In this document: in pieces, positions 7,751 through 16,569 of the stretch
Layout: every line of letters begins with the position of its first letter
How positions within the stretch are numbered: position 1 is the first letter of the stretch
Source of the DNA: JAZNGX01 sp045576675
GTDB lineage: Bacteria > Bacillota > Clostridia > Monoglobales > Firm-18
NCBI GenBank assembly: GCA_045576675.1
Contig: JAZNGX010000179.1
Coordinates: 1-36,544, forward strand
Direction: 5' to 3'
Length of the DNA: 36,544 bases
Made by a program: the position numbers and the translations under genes
The notes under the pieces: model-generated
Told to the model about the DNA's origin: nothing
Seen by the model: only the letters and a program-made list of their open reading frames with translations
The model's database searches: none

Positions 7751-9100
7751 ATGAACAGAAGTGCAGAAGAACAATATAAAATGATGACTGAAACCCCGGT
7801 TTCAAAATTGATTATATCTCTTGGCATACCAACTACAATCAGTATGCTTATTACCAACATATATAATATGGCAGACTCGTATTTTGTATCTCAGTTATCA
7901 CTGAGTGCAGGAGGAGCCATAAGCATAGTGTTCGGCGTGATGGCTATATTACAGGCTTTTGGTTTTATGTTTGGTCACGGTGCAGGAAGCCATATAAGCC
8001 GGATGCTTGGAAGCAAGCATATTGAAAAGGCGAGTGAATTTGCATCAACCGGCTTTTTCTGGGCTATGCTTGTTGGTACTTTAATTATGGTGTTTGGTCT
8101 TGCTTTCATTGAGCCTTTAATGCGTTTGCTTGGAAGCACAGATACCATATTGCCCTATGCAATAAGATACTGTTCTTTTATTTTGATTGCCGCACCTGCT
8201 ATGACGTGTAGTTGTGTGCTTAACAATATTTTAAGGTATGAAGGGAAAGCAACGCTTGCAATGATAGGTCTTACAACCGGGGGCGTTCTCAATATAGTGC
8301 TTGACCCGTTGTTTATTTTTGTTTTTAAAATGGGGATTGCCGGTGCAGGTCTTGCAACTGCGTTATCACAATATATTTCTTTTGGGATACTGTTGTCGAT
8401 GTTTATTGCAAAAAGAACACAGAGTAAAATTTCTGTTAAGTATATAAAAAAGGATAAAACAATATTAAAAATAATGTCAACAGGTCTTCCAAGTCTTGCA
8501 CGTCAAGGGCTTAACAGTGTTTCAACCATGGTTCTTAATATGCAGGCAAAGCTGTTTGGCGATGCTGCAATTGCGGCAATGGGATATGTTGGCAGAACAT
8601 CCAGTCTTATTTTCAGTGTGGGACTTGGAATAGGTCAGGGTTTTCAGCCTGTTGCAGGATTTAATTACGGAGCAAAAAAGTATTCCAGAGTGAAAAGGGG
8701 AACCATGTTTACGTTATGGTTTGGTATGGCTTTTATGGGCTTACTTGCAGCAATTTGCTTTGCTTTTGCCCCACAAATTATATCACTTTTCAGAAAGGAT
8801 GCCGAGGTTTTGTTAATAGGCAGTGAAGCACTAAGGATACAGTGTGTTTTTATATTATTTCTTCCTGTGTCGGTTGTTGCAACGATGTTGTTTCAAAGTA
8901 TTGGTAAAAGCGTTCCTGCATTTATATTGTCGTGCTTGCAAAGTGGGTTGTTGTTTATACCATTGTGTATGATTTTACCTCGTTTTCTTGGAATGAGGGG
9001 GATTGAGATTTCGCAGCCACTCGCTTATTTTGCTTCTGCATTGGTTTCTTTGCCGTGTATGACTGTGTTTTTAAAAAGTTTGTCAGCAGATGAGCTTTAG
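7751..9100 (+). CDS. MATE-family efflux transporter
   Basis: A 449-residue, 12-helix transporter of the multidrug and toxin extrusion family, which exports cationic drugs or metabolites using a Na+ or H+ gradient. Typical marks: PVSKLIISLGIPTTISMLITNIYNMADSYFVSQL, given in parts as PVSKLIISLGIPTTISM and NIYNMADSYFVSQL, at the N-terminus (residues 17-52), and GIGQGFQPVAGFNYGAKKY in the second half. Start at 7751 was chosen because GGAGG lies close upstream and the homology begins there, though the frame is open further up. Twenty bases separate it from the next gene, suggesting cotranscription with the unknown membrane protein and the asparaginase. The substrate is unknown. Confidence 0.9.
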   Translation: MNRSAEEQYKMMTETPVSKLIISLGIPTTISMLITNIYNMADSYFVSQLSLSAGGAISIVFGVMAILQAFGFMFGHGAGSHISRMLGSKHIEKASEFASTGFFWAMLVGTLIMVFGLAFIEPLMRLLGSTDTILPYAIRYCSFILIAAPAMTCSCVLNNILRYEGKATLAMIGLTTGGVLNIVLDPLFIFVFKMGIAGAGLATALSQYISFGILLSMFIAKRTQSKISVKYIKKDKTILKIMSTGLPSLARQGLNSVSTMVLNMQAKLFGDAAIAAMGYVGRTSSLIFSVGLGIGQGFQPVAGFNYGAKKYSRVKRGTMFTLWFGMAFMGLLAAICFAFAPQIISLFRKDAEVLLIGSEALRIQCVFILFLPVSVVATMLFQSIGKSVPAFILSCLQSGLLFIPLCMILPRFLGMRGIEISQPLAYFASALVSLPCMTVFLKSLSADEL

Positions 9101-9119
9101 CAACAGAAAGGACTAAAAA

Positions 9120-9902
9120 ATGTCACGCATATCTATTATACATTATTTAAAACTGATTTTTCGTTCCTGCTTGTTTATGGTTGCAACAGGAATATATATA
9201 TTAAACCGTTATAACGGTTCGGGAAAGTTGTTTGGTGGTCTTGAAAGCCGCCCTGACGTTTTGCTTGTTATCTGGATTTTATTTTTGATAGAAATGTTAT
9301 TACGATTCTTTCCATCAAAAATTGAAAGTATGGGATGCCAGAAACAGTTTAAACATAATTACATTCCTTCAGCAAATGAAGAGGAAATAGAAAGTCATAA
9401 GTCTATTATATGGGTTGCTGCTTTCTGGGTGGCACTGAATTCTGTGATTGGCGTATTATATTACGCAGGCGTGTTTGATGCTGGAATGTTGGTTTTGATT
9501 AGTCTTGCGTTTGCAGTTTGCGATATGATATGCATATTGTTTTTCTGTCCATTTCAGACGTGGATAATGAAGAATAAGTGTTGTACAAGCTGCAGAATAT
9601 ATAATTGGGATTATGCAATGATGTTTACGCCACTGCTTTTTGTAAAAAATGTTTTTGCATTAAGTCTTTTGTTTTTTGCTGTTGTTTTGTTGTTGCGTTG
9701 GGAAATATCGGCACATATGCATCCTGAACGTTTTTCTGATATTACAAATATGTGTTTATCTTGCTCGCATTGTGAAGAAAAGCTGTGTCATCACAAAAAG
9801 CAACTGCGTCATTTTCTTGTATGCAATAAAAAGAAACTTCATTTAAAGGGAAATATTGTTTTGAAAAAGTGCGAAAAAATCAAACACTTACATAAAGATT
9901 AA
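9120..9902 (+). CDS. Unknown membrane protein with a Cys/His-rich cytosolic tail
   Basis: Not recognised. A 260-residue protein with about five hydrophobic helices (approximately residues 10-27, 46-63, 95-116, 121-145 and 163-190) and a basic C-terminal tail. The tail (about 198-245) carries CLSCSHCEEKLCHHKKQL, a cluster of four Cys and two His that could bind a metal; CxxC also occurs mid-protein (CCTSC, about 155). GAAAGGAC lies upstream of the ATG. It sits between the MATE exporter and the asparaginase with gaps of 19 and 24 bases, so it is probably part of their transcript. No function can be assigned. Confidence 0.75.
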   Translation: MSRISIIHYLKLIFRSCLFMVATGIYILNRYNGSGKLFGGLESRPDVLLVIWILFLIEMLLRFFPSKIESMGCQKQFKHNYIPSANEEEIESHKSIIWVAAFWVALNSVIGVLYYAGVFDAGMLVLISLAFAVCDMICILFFCPFQTWIMKNKCCTSCRIYNWDYAMMFTPLLFVKNVFALSLLFFAVVLLLRWEISAHMHPERFSDITNMCLSCSHCEEKLCHHKKQLRHFLVCNKKKLHLKGNIVLKKCEKIKHLHKD

Positions 9903-9926
9903 TTATTTAAAAGAAAGGAAGAGGAA

Positions 9927-10982
9927 ATGGGCTTAAAAAACATTTTATTAATATTAACCGGTGGAACAATTTGCTCTTTTGCAAATGAATACGGAGAGCA
10001 AGAATCCGATACCCAAAAAGCTCAGGCTTTAATTGTTAAAAACTTCAGGGAAAGCAATTCTGAGTATAGCAGCGAAGCTTGCGTTTGCTTTGACTCTGTT
10101 TCACCTCTGGATGTGTTGAGTGAAAATATGACTGTTGCTCATTGGGACGTTTTAATACGTGAAATGAAATCATATGATTTTTCAAAGTATGATGGAGTAA
10201 TTATATTACACGGAACAGATACGTTAGCTTACACAGCTTCGTTGCTTTCACTTGTCCTTTCGGGAATTCCTGTTCCGGTGATATTGGTGTCAAGCCAATT
10301 GGCTCTTTACAATCCGGATGCAAACGGAAACGCCAATTTTAAAGCTGCAGTAGAGCTGATAGTCAATGGCATCAAGCCTAATATATATGCAGTATATATG
10401 AATGAAGAAAAATGCGGCAATGAAAATGTTAAGACTATGTATGTACATTATGCCGCTCATCTTATGCAGTGTGCAAATCATTCAAATAATTTTTATAGTA
10501 AAGATATGGCATCGATAAGCTCAGACAATGCAGTTTTTGAAGGAAAACGCAGTTTGGGGAAAGAACCTGTTTTGTACGATGAAAGATTAAATATTTTCTC
10601 AGCAAAGGTTCTGAGAATTCAACCATATGTTGGGTTGGATTATTCTACGTTTTCGTTAGAGGGTGTTCAAGCTGTTGTTCATGGAACTTATCATTCAAGC
10701 ACTGTGGCAACAAATCCGAATTTAACTGATAATTGCTCAATACTGTATCTGGCGGAATTATGCAAAAATCACAAGCCGCAGATTCCATTATTTATAGAGC
10801 CTTATGTTCAGACAACATATGTGACAACGGGTGATGCATTAAGAAGTGGTATTCGTCCGATTGCAAAACTTACTTCAGAGATGGCTTACATAAAGACTCT
10901 GGTTGGATGTTCGTTAGGGCTTTGCGGCGAAGAGCTGTATGATTATTTAAATACCAACATCAATAATGAGTTTTTGGATTAG
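9927..10982 (+). CDS. ansA: L-asparaginase family protein, type I-like
   Basis: A 351-residue enzyme of the bacterial asparaginase/glutaminase family, predicted to hydrolyse L-asparagine to aspartate and ammonia in the cytoplasm (no signal peptide). Both catalytic motifs are intact: TGGTI at residues 11-15 (nucleophile Thr14) and HGTDT at 95-99 (Thr97, Asp98). The segment after this reads PVPVILVSSQLALYNPDANG, somewhat diverged from the usual TGAQ, and the protein is slightly longer than typical AnsA (about 330-340). It could be a related amidohydrolase. GAGGAA precedes the ATG; it is the last gene of the MATE transcript, and a strong terminator follows. Confidence 0.82.
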   Translation: MGLKNILLILTGGTICSFANEYGEQESDTQKAQALIVKNFRESNSEYSSEACVCFDSVSPLDVLSENMTVAHWDVLIREMKSYDFSKYDGVIILHGTDTLAYTASLLSLVLSGIPVPVILVSSQLALYNPDANGNANFKAAVELIVNGIKPNIYAVYMNEEKCGNENVKTMYVHYAAHLMQCANHSNNFYSKDMASISSDNAVFEGKRSLGKEPVLYDERLNIFSAKVLRIQPYVGLDYSTFSLEGVQAVVHGTYHSSTVATNPNLTDNCSILYLAELCKNHKPQIPLFIEPYVQTTYVTTGDALRSGIRPIAKLTSEMAYIKTLVGCSLGLCGEELYDYLNTNINNEFLD

Positions 10983-11013
10983 AATAAATAGAAATTAGTA
11001 AATTCCTATAAGA

Positions 11014-11060
11014 TAAAAAACAACTCCTGTGCAAATACAAAGCATAGGAGTTGTTTGTGT
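11014..11060. terminator. Bidirectional terminator between asparaginase and PqqD-like genes
   Basis: Stem AACAACTCCTGTGC / GCATAGGAGTTGTT with one mismatch and a 9-base loop, A-run before and T-rich after, placed between convergent genes. Confidence 0.85.
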
Positions 11061-11090
11061 TTTAGAACGGGTCGATAAAATCTGGCAAGG

Positions 11091-11429
11091 TTATTTGAAC
11101 TCTATAAAATTATAGCTTTCAAGTATCTGAAAATACTTAGCAAGTCTTTCATAAAGCGGCTCAGCTTTTTCACCAAAGTGATTTTTGACATCTTTTCCAA
11201 GCTCAACAATGTTTCTGTTACCATCAATAATCTGCCATACAAAGCTGCCTGTTTCATCAAGGTGAATATAACTGATTTTTGGTTTTTTTAAAAGCTTTTG
11301 AAAAACTTTATTTACAATGCCTTTGTTTTCTATTTCCAGCGTTACAATGCCACTTTCATCTGCAGACCAGCCAAGGTCTGCTTTTTTGTGCGGAACTCGT
11401 TCGAGATAATTTTCATTACATTTTTTCAT
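11091..11429 (-). CDS. PqqD-family (RRE-like) small protein
   Basis: A 112-residue protein matching the PqqD family (winged-helix peptide-recognition fold). The core IHLDETGSFVWQIIDGNRNIVELGKDVKNHFGE, given in parts as HLDETGSFVWQIIDG and IVELGKDVKNHFGE (about residues 56-88), is the usual D-xx-G-xx-W-xx-IDG pattern. PqqD-like proteins bind leader peptides for radical-SAM or other RiPP enzymes, but no such enzyme or precursor is seen nearby. It overlaps the end of the OPT transporter gene by one base (TAATG), so translation is probably coupled. A role tied to the transporter or an orphan RRE are both possible. Confidence 0.75.
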   Translation of the reverse strand: MKKCNENYLERVPHKKADLGWSADESGIVTLEIENKGIVNKVFQKLLKKPKISYIHLDETGSFVWQIIDGNRNIVELGKDVKNHFGEKAEPLYERLAKYFQILESYNFIEFK

Positions 11430-13327
11430 TACTTACGTTTTCTCCACAATGAGAATTTTAATACTGTAAGAATAATAATTCCAAACAGTACGATGCTTCC
11501 GATGTTTGAAGCAACAGCAGGGATTTTTGATGAAAAATCTATTAGCTCATTAACACCGAATACTGCGGCAATTGCAAGCAGTATACCAACAAGACCTTCA
11601 CCTGCAATCATACCTGAACAGAACAAAATACCATCATTTACTGCATCTTTCTTTTCAGCCTTTTTAGCAGTAATTTTGTCAAGTGCAAGTCTTATAAGAC
11701 CGCCAACCATAATGCAGGCATTTAGCTGAACAGGAAGGTATACACCGATTGCAAAAGGCAATACAGGGATACCAACAACCTCGACAACAACCGCAATGCA
11801 AACGCCGATAATTACAAGTGACCACGGAAGGTTTCCTTCCATAACGCCTTCAATAATAAGCTTCATTAGTGTTGCCTGAGGAGCACCAAGCTCTTCTGAG
11901 CCGAAGCCCCACGCACTGTCCAGCAGGTAAAGTGTTCCGCCGATTGCAAATGCGGCAGCAACAACACCGATAATTTCACCGATTTGCTGTTTCTTTGGTG
12001 TTGCACCTAAAAGATAGCCTGTTTTTAAGTCCTGAGAAGTATCACCAGCAATTGCAGAAACAATACAAATAATTGAACCTATTGCAATAGCACTCGCCAT
12101 ACCTGCAATGCCTGTTGTGCCTGTAATCTTCAGTATTACTGTTGTTACAAGAAGAGTAGCGATAGCCATACCTGAAACAGGGTTATTACTGCTGCCTACA
12201 AGACCAACCATTCTTGAAGATACAGCTGCAAAGAAAAAGCCAAAAACAACCACTATAATTGCACCGATAAGTGTTACCGGAATAGCAGGTATTAACCATA
12301 CAAGAATTGTAAGAACTGCGATTGCAGCCACAACAACTTTAAGGTTGATATCCTGTGCTGTGCGGGCATTTGATGTGTTTTTAGAACCTGCCATACCTAA
12401 AACGGCATCTTTAAATGTTGAAACGATAAGCGGTAATGATTTAACAAGACTGATTATTCCACCTGCTGCCAAAGCTCCTGCACCGATATAACGTATGTAT
12501 GAGCTCCAGATAGCACTTGCACCACCCTGTTCAAACATAGCACCGATTGTTTCTGTTCCGGGATATAGGATAATATCTTTACCAAACAGAACGATAAGAG
12601 GAATAATAACCATCCAGCTTAATACGCCACCGGCAAACATATATGATGAGATTCTTGCACCGCATATATAACCAACACTCATAACAGCGGGGTAAATCTG
12701 TGTGCCGATTTCTCCGGCAAAGCCTTTGAATCTTAATGAAACCTCACCTGCAACAAGCTTTAAGCCGTCAATTACAAATTTGAAAAGTGCTGCAAAGCCC
12801 ATACCTGCAAAAACTGTTGATGCATTAGCACCGCCCTGCTCACCTGCAAGCAGAACTTCTGCACAAGCAGTACCTTCCGGATAAGGCAATACTCCGTGTT
12901 CCTTTACAATAAGAGCATTACGAAGCGGAACCATAAAGAATACACCCAAAAGACCACCAAGCAAAGCGATAAGTGTTATTTCAACTATTCCGGGCTTGTC
13001 CATTCTGCCTTCGGCTGCCCATAAGAACAATGCAGGAAGTGTGAATATCGCACCTGCTGCAAGCGATTCACCTGCCGAGCCGATTGTTTGAACGATGTTA
13101 CTTTCAAGAATTGAGTTTTTACGCATTACCATACGTATTACGCCCATTGCGATAACTGCGGCAGGAATTGATGCCGAAACCGTCATACCAACTCTTAAAC
13201 CGAGATACGCATTTGCTGCACCGAATATAACTGCCAAAAGTATACCCATAATTATCGATGTAACGGTAATTTCGGGTGTTACCTTTTCTGCCGGAATATA
13301 CGGCTTGAATTCATTGTTGTTACTCAT
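11429..13327 (-). CDS. OPT-family oligopeptide transporter
   Basis: A 632-residue polytopic membrane protein of the oligopeptide transporter family. The N-terminus reads KVTPEITVTSIIMGILLAVIFGAANAYLGLRVGMTVSASIPAAV, cited here by KVTPEITVTSIIMGILL and NAYLGLRVGMTVSASIP (residues 15-60), followed by the typical NIVQTIGSAGESLAAG (about 77-92). About 15 or more helices follow and the length matches prokaryotic OPT members (600-670). It should import small peptides with protons. PepD, which cleaves dipeptides, is encoded just upstream on the same strand. It has its own promoter, and its stop overlaps the PqqD-like start. Confidence 0.9.
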   Translation of the reverse strand: MSNNNEFKPYIPAEKVTPEITVTSIIMGILLAVIFGAANAYLGLRVGMTVSASIPAAVIAMGVIRMVMRKNSILESNIVQTIGSAGESLAAGAIFTLPALFLWAAEGRMDKPGIVEITLIALLGGLLGVFFMVPLRNALIVKEHGVLPYPEGTACAEVLLAGEQGGANASTVFAGMGFAALFKFVIDGLKLVAGEVSLRFKGFAGEIGTQIYPAVMSVGYICGARISSYMFAGGVLSWMVIIPLIVLFGKDIILYPGTETIGAMFEQGGASAIWSSYIRYIGAGALAAGGIISLVKSLPLIVSTFKDAVLGMAGSKNTSNARTAQDINLKVVVAAIAVLTILVWLIPAIPVTLIGAIIVVVFGFFFAAVSSRMVGLVGSSNNPVSGMAIATLLVTTVILKITGTTGIAGMASAIAIGSIICIVSAIAGDTSQDLKTGYLLGATPKKQQIGEIIGVVAAAFAIGGTLYLLDSAWGFGSEELGAPQATLMKLIIEGVMEGNLPWSLVIIGVCIAVVVEVVGIPVLPFAIGVYLPVQLNACIMVGGLIRLALDKITAKKAEKKDAVNDGILFCSGMIAGEGLVGILLAIAAVFGVNELIDFSSKIPAVASNIGSIVLFGIIILTVLKFSLWRKRK

Positions 13328-13376
13328 ATATACTCCAATCCGCAGCCTTGTGGCTGCATTTAAAAATTGCCAAAAT

Positions 13377-13405
13377 ATTATATCATAATTTTACCAGAAA
13401 AGCAA
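13377..13405 (-). promoter_or_regulatory. Sigma-A promoter of the OPT transporter gene
   Basis: TTGCTT (13400-13405), 17 bases, TATAAT (13377-13382) on the minus strand, directly after the pepD stop codon. Confidence 0.6.
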
Positions 13406-13410
13406 CGTTA

Positions 13411-14853
13411 TTATTTACATTTTTTTAACAAACTTATTACAAGCTCATAAATATCCTGTGCTGATTGTACGTCAAGCTTTTCATTTACTGTGTGGACATC
13501 GCTTAGAAGTGGTCCGATTGCAATGCAGTCAAGTTCGTCAATTTTTGCGGACAATACGCCACATTCAAGTCCGGCGTGTATTGCAACAACCTCGGGATTT
13601 TTGCCGAATTTTTCATTGTATGCTTCTATATAAAGCTTTTGCATAACAGAATCGTTTTTAAATTCCCACGGCGGATAGTGGCCACCTGTTGTAATTGTAA
13701 CGTCAAGCAATGAATAAAATTCCTCAAGTCTGTCTTCAAGAAAATCAAGAGCAGACTGCTTGTTACTTCTTAATGCATAATGAAGCCTTATTCCGTTTTC
13801 GGTTGTTTTTAATATACCAAGGTTTAATGAGGTTTCCACTAAGCCTTCAATATCTGCACTCATTGCTACAACACCGTCGGGAGCACAAACAAGGGCGTGT
13901 ATCAGTGATTTTGTTGCATTTTCGTCTATTGTGCTAACAGTTGTTGCCTGCTCGCATTTTGTTGCGATAACAGCTTGAGGTTCGCGTGATGCGATTTCAT
14001 CTGTTATAGTTTTTATATAGTCATTAAACTTTGAAATAAGAACGTCAGGAGTTTTTGTTATAAGCTTTATTGTGCAGCTGTTAGGTATAGCATTCGCTTT
14101 GTCGCCACCATTTATACTCACGAGTTTAAAATCTGCAACAGTTTTTGCAAAGCTTAAAATCCGCCCTGCCAGAACGCTTGCGTTAACTCTGCCTTTGTCT
14201 ATTTCTATTCCTGAATGCCCGCCCTTTAGGCCTTTGATTTCAATTGTTACAGGCGTACCCTCTGCACTGTATGAAGTAACCGGGATTATAACTTCAAAGT
14301 CACTTCCGCCTGCACACGAAACTGTAAGCGTCTGTGGCTCTTCGGCATCAAGATTAATCATCTTTTTGCCGCTGATGTATGCAGGGTCAAGCTTTACTGC
14401 ACCAATCATACCGATTTCTTCATCAGTTGTAAATAAGGCTTCTATTGGAGGATGCTCTAGGTTATCACTTGCAAGAATTGCAAGCACCATCGCAACAGCA
14501 ATTCCGTTATCAGCACCCAGTGTTGTTCCGTTCGCTGTAACAAATTGTCCATCTGTTGTAATATCAAGTCCGTCGTTTTCAAAGTCGATATTGCATTCCG
14601 GCTCTTTTTGACAAACCATATCAAGATGTCCCTGCAATACCACAGGTTTGCTGTTTTCATAGCCTTTTGTTGCGTTTTTATATATCACAACGTTGTTAGC
14701 ATCATCTTTTATGGCTTTTAGCGAATGCCTTTCTGCAAAATCCATACAATATTTGCTTATTTTATCCATATTGCCTGAACCTCTCGGTATGGCACTGATT
14801 TCTTCAAAGTATTCAAAAACAGCCTTTGGTTCAAGCATTGAAAGCTTATTCAT
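13411..14853 (-). CDS. pepD: Aminoacyl-histidine dipeptidase (PepD, M20 family)
   Basis: A 480-residue cytosolic zinc dipeptidase. Metal and catalytic residues are in place: GHLDMV (His76, Asp78), GADNGIA (Asp115), and DEEIGMIG (Glu145, Glu146); the C-terminal half has the usual HAGLECG (about residues 420-426). Length matches E. coli PepD (485). It cleaves Xaa-His and other dipeptides, supplying free amino acids, which fits the OPT peptide transporter encoded just downstream. GGAGG lies before the ATG, and 18 bases separate it from the SIS gene, so it is probably the third gene of the ROK-SIS-pepD transcript. Confidence 0.92.
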   Translation of the reverse strand: MNKLSMLEPKAVFEYFEEISAIPRGSGNMDKISKYCMDFAERHSLKAIKDDANNVVIYKNATKGYENSKPVVLQGHLDMVCQKEPECNIDFENDGLDITTDGQFVTANGTTLGADNGIAVAMVLAILASDNLEHPPIEALFTTDEEIGMIGAVKLDPAYISGKKMINLDAEEPQTLTVSCAGGSDFEVIIPVTSYSAEGTPVTIEIKGLKGGHSGIEIDKGRVNASVLAGRILSFAKTVADFKLVSINGGDKANAIPNSCTIKLITKTPDVLISKFNDYIKTITDEIASREPQAVIATKCEQATTVSTIDENATKSLIHALVCAPDGVVAMSADIEGLVETSLNLGILKTTENGIRLHYALRSNKQSALDFLEDRLEEFYSLLDVTITTGGHYPPWEFKNDSVMQKLYIEAYNEKFGKNPEVVAIHAGLECGVLSAKIDELDCIAIGPLLSDVHTVNEKLDVQSAQDIYELVISLLKKCK

Positions 14854-14871
14854 TTGAGTTCCTCCATAATT

Positions 14872-15468
14872 TTATTTATTAAAAAAATGTTTTTCAGTTG
14901 CTGCACAAAGGTAATGGTATACCGGCAAATGATATTCCTGTACCTTGAAGGTTTCTGTTTCGGGAACACGTATTGTTGTATCTGATATTTCAAAAAGCTT
15001 GCTTTCTTTTAACCCTGTAAGTGAAAGCACCTTAACACCGATAGCTTTTGCAACACGTGCTGCATTTACACAGTTTTTAGAATTTCCTGAAGTCGAAAGA
15101 CATATAAGTAAATCGTTGCTTTTTCCATATCCATATACAAGCTGTGCATACATCATTGATGGTTCAACGTCGTTTATGAAAGCCGAAAGAATTGCACTTT
15201 GACTTGACAACGAAATTGCAGGAAGTGAGCATTGCATATTAGCTCTTAAATCTTCCGGAATACGTTCGTCAGTAACAGGTCGCATAAGCATAAAGCCCTT
15301 CATCAGCTCGCCTACGATGTGCTCGCTGTCTGCTGCACTGCCACCATTGCCGCAAACCAAAACCTTGCCGCCGTTTTTGTAAGTTTCAATAAGCATAGCT
15401 TTTGCGGCTTCAATATCGTTTTTGCATTCTGAAAGCTTTGGATATCTGTTCATAAGTTCGTTTAGCAT
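14872..15468 (-). CDS. SIS-domain phosphosugar isomerase (GmhA-like)
   Basis: A 198-residue SIS-domain protein resembling sedoheptulose-7-phosphate isomerase. It has VLVCGNGGSAADSEHIVGELMKGF, cited as VLVCGNGGSAADSEHIVGEL (about residues 36-55), and LICLSTSGNSKNCVNAA (about 121-137), the sugar-phosphate binding loops, plus the conserved EYHLPVYHYLC near the end with a metal-ligand-type His. Length matches GmhA (about 190-200). No heptose kinase/adenylyltransferase is nearby; instead a ROK kinase precedes it by 2 bases, so the pair may phosphorylate and isomerise a sugar together. The exact substrate is unknown. Confidence 0.82.
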   Translation of the reverse strand: MLNELMNRYPKLSECKNDIEAAKAMLIETYKNGGKVLVCGNGGSAADSEHIVGELMKGFMLMRPVTDERIPEDLRANMQCSLPAISLSSQSAILSAFINDVEPSMMYAQLVYGYGKSNDLLICLSTSGNSKNCVNAARVAKAIGVKVLSLTGLKESKLFEISDTTIRVPETETFKVQEYHLPVYHYLCAATEKHFFNK

Positions 15469-15470
15469 AA

Positions 15471-16439
15471 TTAGTATTCTCCTTTATCATTAATGCCTGC
15501 TGAAGCAACTGCAAGTGCCGCATAATCGCCAAGACTTTCCGTTAACATTGCAGGTACGATTTTGCAAACGTCAAGCGATGCACTTAAGCATTCTTTTTTC
15601 AGAACCTTGTTCATTTCCTCAACAAGCAAGCTTTGTGCACGCTGGAACACACTCCCGATAACTATCATTTCGGGATTAAGTATATCTATTATCACAGCCA
15701 GTCCTTTGCCAAGCATTGTTCCGCAATGGCGATAAATTTCTTTTGCATCTTCGTTGCCGTCATATGCAGAATCAGCTATGCTTTTTGCAGTGATTTGTGA
15801 AAGGTTTTCAACGCTGTCACAAAATGATACACTTTTGCCAAGCTGAATTTGTTCAAGAGCATAAAGCTGACCAAGCTGCTTTATTCCATTTCCCGAGCAA
15901 AAGCCTTCAAACGAGCCTGATTTTCCATAACCGACGGGGCCATAATCACAAAGCCTTATGTGTCCTGCCTCACCTGCCATATCAGAAGCACCGCAGTAAA
16001 GCTTTCCGTCAAGGATAAGTCCTGCACCAAGCCCTGTGCCAAATGTGAAGAAAACCATATTGCTTGTACCCTTTCCGGCGCCGAATTTCCACTCTGCCAT
16101 AGCACAGGCGTTTGCATCATTCTGCAAAAATGTTTTTATGTTATATTTTTTTTCAAAGTGTTCTGTTATTTTTACATTATCCCATCCTGGAAGATTTGGA
16201 GGAGACAATATTGTTCCTGTTTTGGAATTTAACGGCCCTCCGCAGCTTATGCCAATTGCTTTTACGTCTGTTAAATCAAAGGTATCAATGATTTCTTCCA
16301 TTTTTTTAATAGCAAGCTCAGGTGAAGGAAAGTCACCTGTATTAAATTTTACCTTGTTTGTGATTTCTATACTTCCGTTATGCTCTTTTCCAAGGGTTAT
16401 GCTGCATTTTGTTCCGCCTATATCCAGTCCTATAAGCAT
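15471..16439 (-). CDS. ROK-family sugar kinase lacking the zinc-binding cysteines
   Basis: A 322-residue ROK kinase predicted to phosphorylate a hexose or amino sugar with ATP. The phosphate loop LDIGGTKCSITLG (residues 5-17), the catalytic NDANA (about 108-112), GTGLGAGLILDG, and the sugar-binding EAGHIRL are present. The usual CxCGxxGCxE zinc motif is replaced by VGYGKSGSFE: all three Cys are gone while the Glu and the ligand His of GHI remain. It is first in an apparent ROK-SIS-pepD operon with a near-consensus promoter. A decayed copy of its first 28 codons lies at 20356-20440. Confidence 0.85.
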   Translation of the reverse strand: MLIGLDIGGTKCSITLGKEHNGSIEITNKVKFNTGDFPSPELAIKKMEEIIDTFDLTDVKAIGISCGGPLNSKTGTILSPPNLPGWDNVKITEHFEKKYNIKTFLQNDANACAMAEWKFGAGKGTSNMVFFTFGTGLGAGLILDGKLYCGASDMAGEAGHIRLCDYGPVGYGKSGSFEGFCSGNGIKQLGQLYALEQIQLGKSVSFCDSVENLSQITAKSIADSAYDGNEDAKEIYRHCGTMLGKGLAVIIDILNPEMIVIGSVFQRAQSLLVEEMNKVLKKECLSASLDVCKIVPAMLTESLGDYAALAVASAGINDKGEY

Positions 16440-16481
16440 TTATGTCACATCCTAAAATATATAATAAACACCATCTTTTAC

Positions 16482-16510
16482 ATTATAACGATATTAAATC
16501 AACCTGTCAA
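16482..16510 (-). promoter_or_regulatory. Sigma-A promoter of the ROK-SIS-pepD operon
   Basis: Consensus TTGACA (16505-16510), 17 bases, TATAAT (16482-16487) on the minus strand, 43 bases before the ROK start codon. Confidence 0.85.
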
Positions 16511-16530
16511 CATAATTAGTGTAAAAACAA

Positions 16531-16567
16531 AAAGCCTTGTAAACAATATTTTTTGTTTACAAGGCTT
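16531..16567 (-). terminator. Terminator of the XRE gene
   Basis: Perfect 16-bp stem AAAGCCTTGTAAACAA / TTGTTTACAAGGCTTT with a 5-6 base loop, followed on the minus strand by a T-rich run. It lies three bases after the XRE stop and before the ROK promoter. Confidence 0.85.
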
Positions 16568-16569
16568 TC

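Noticed and set aside
13342..13357. Hairpin GCAGCC-TTGT-GGCTGC in the OPT leader
   Set aside because: Short stem, no T-run, no known riboswitch features; too weak to call a regulatory element.
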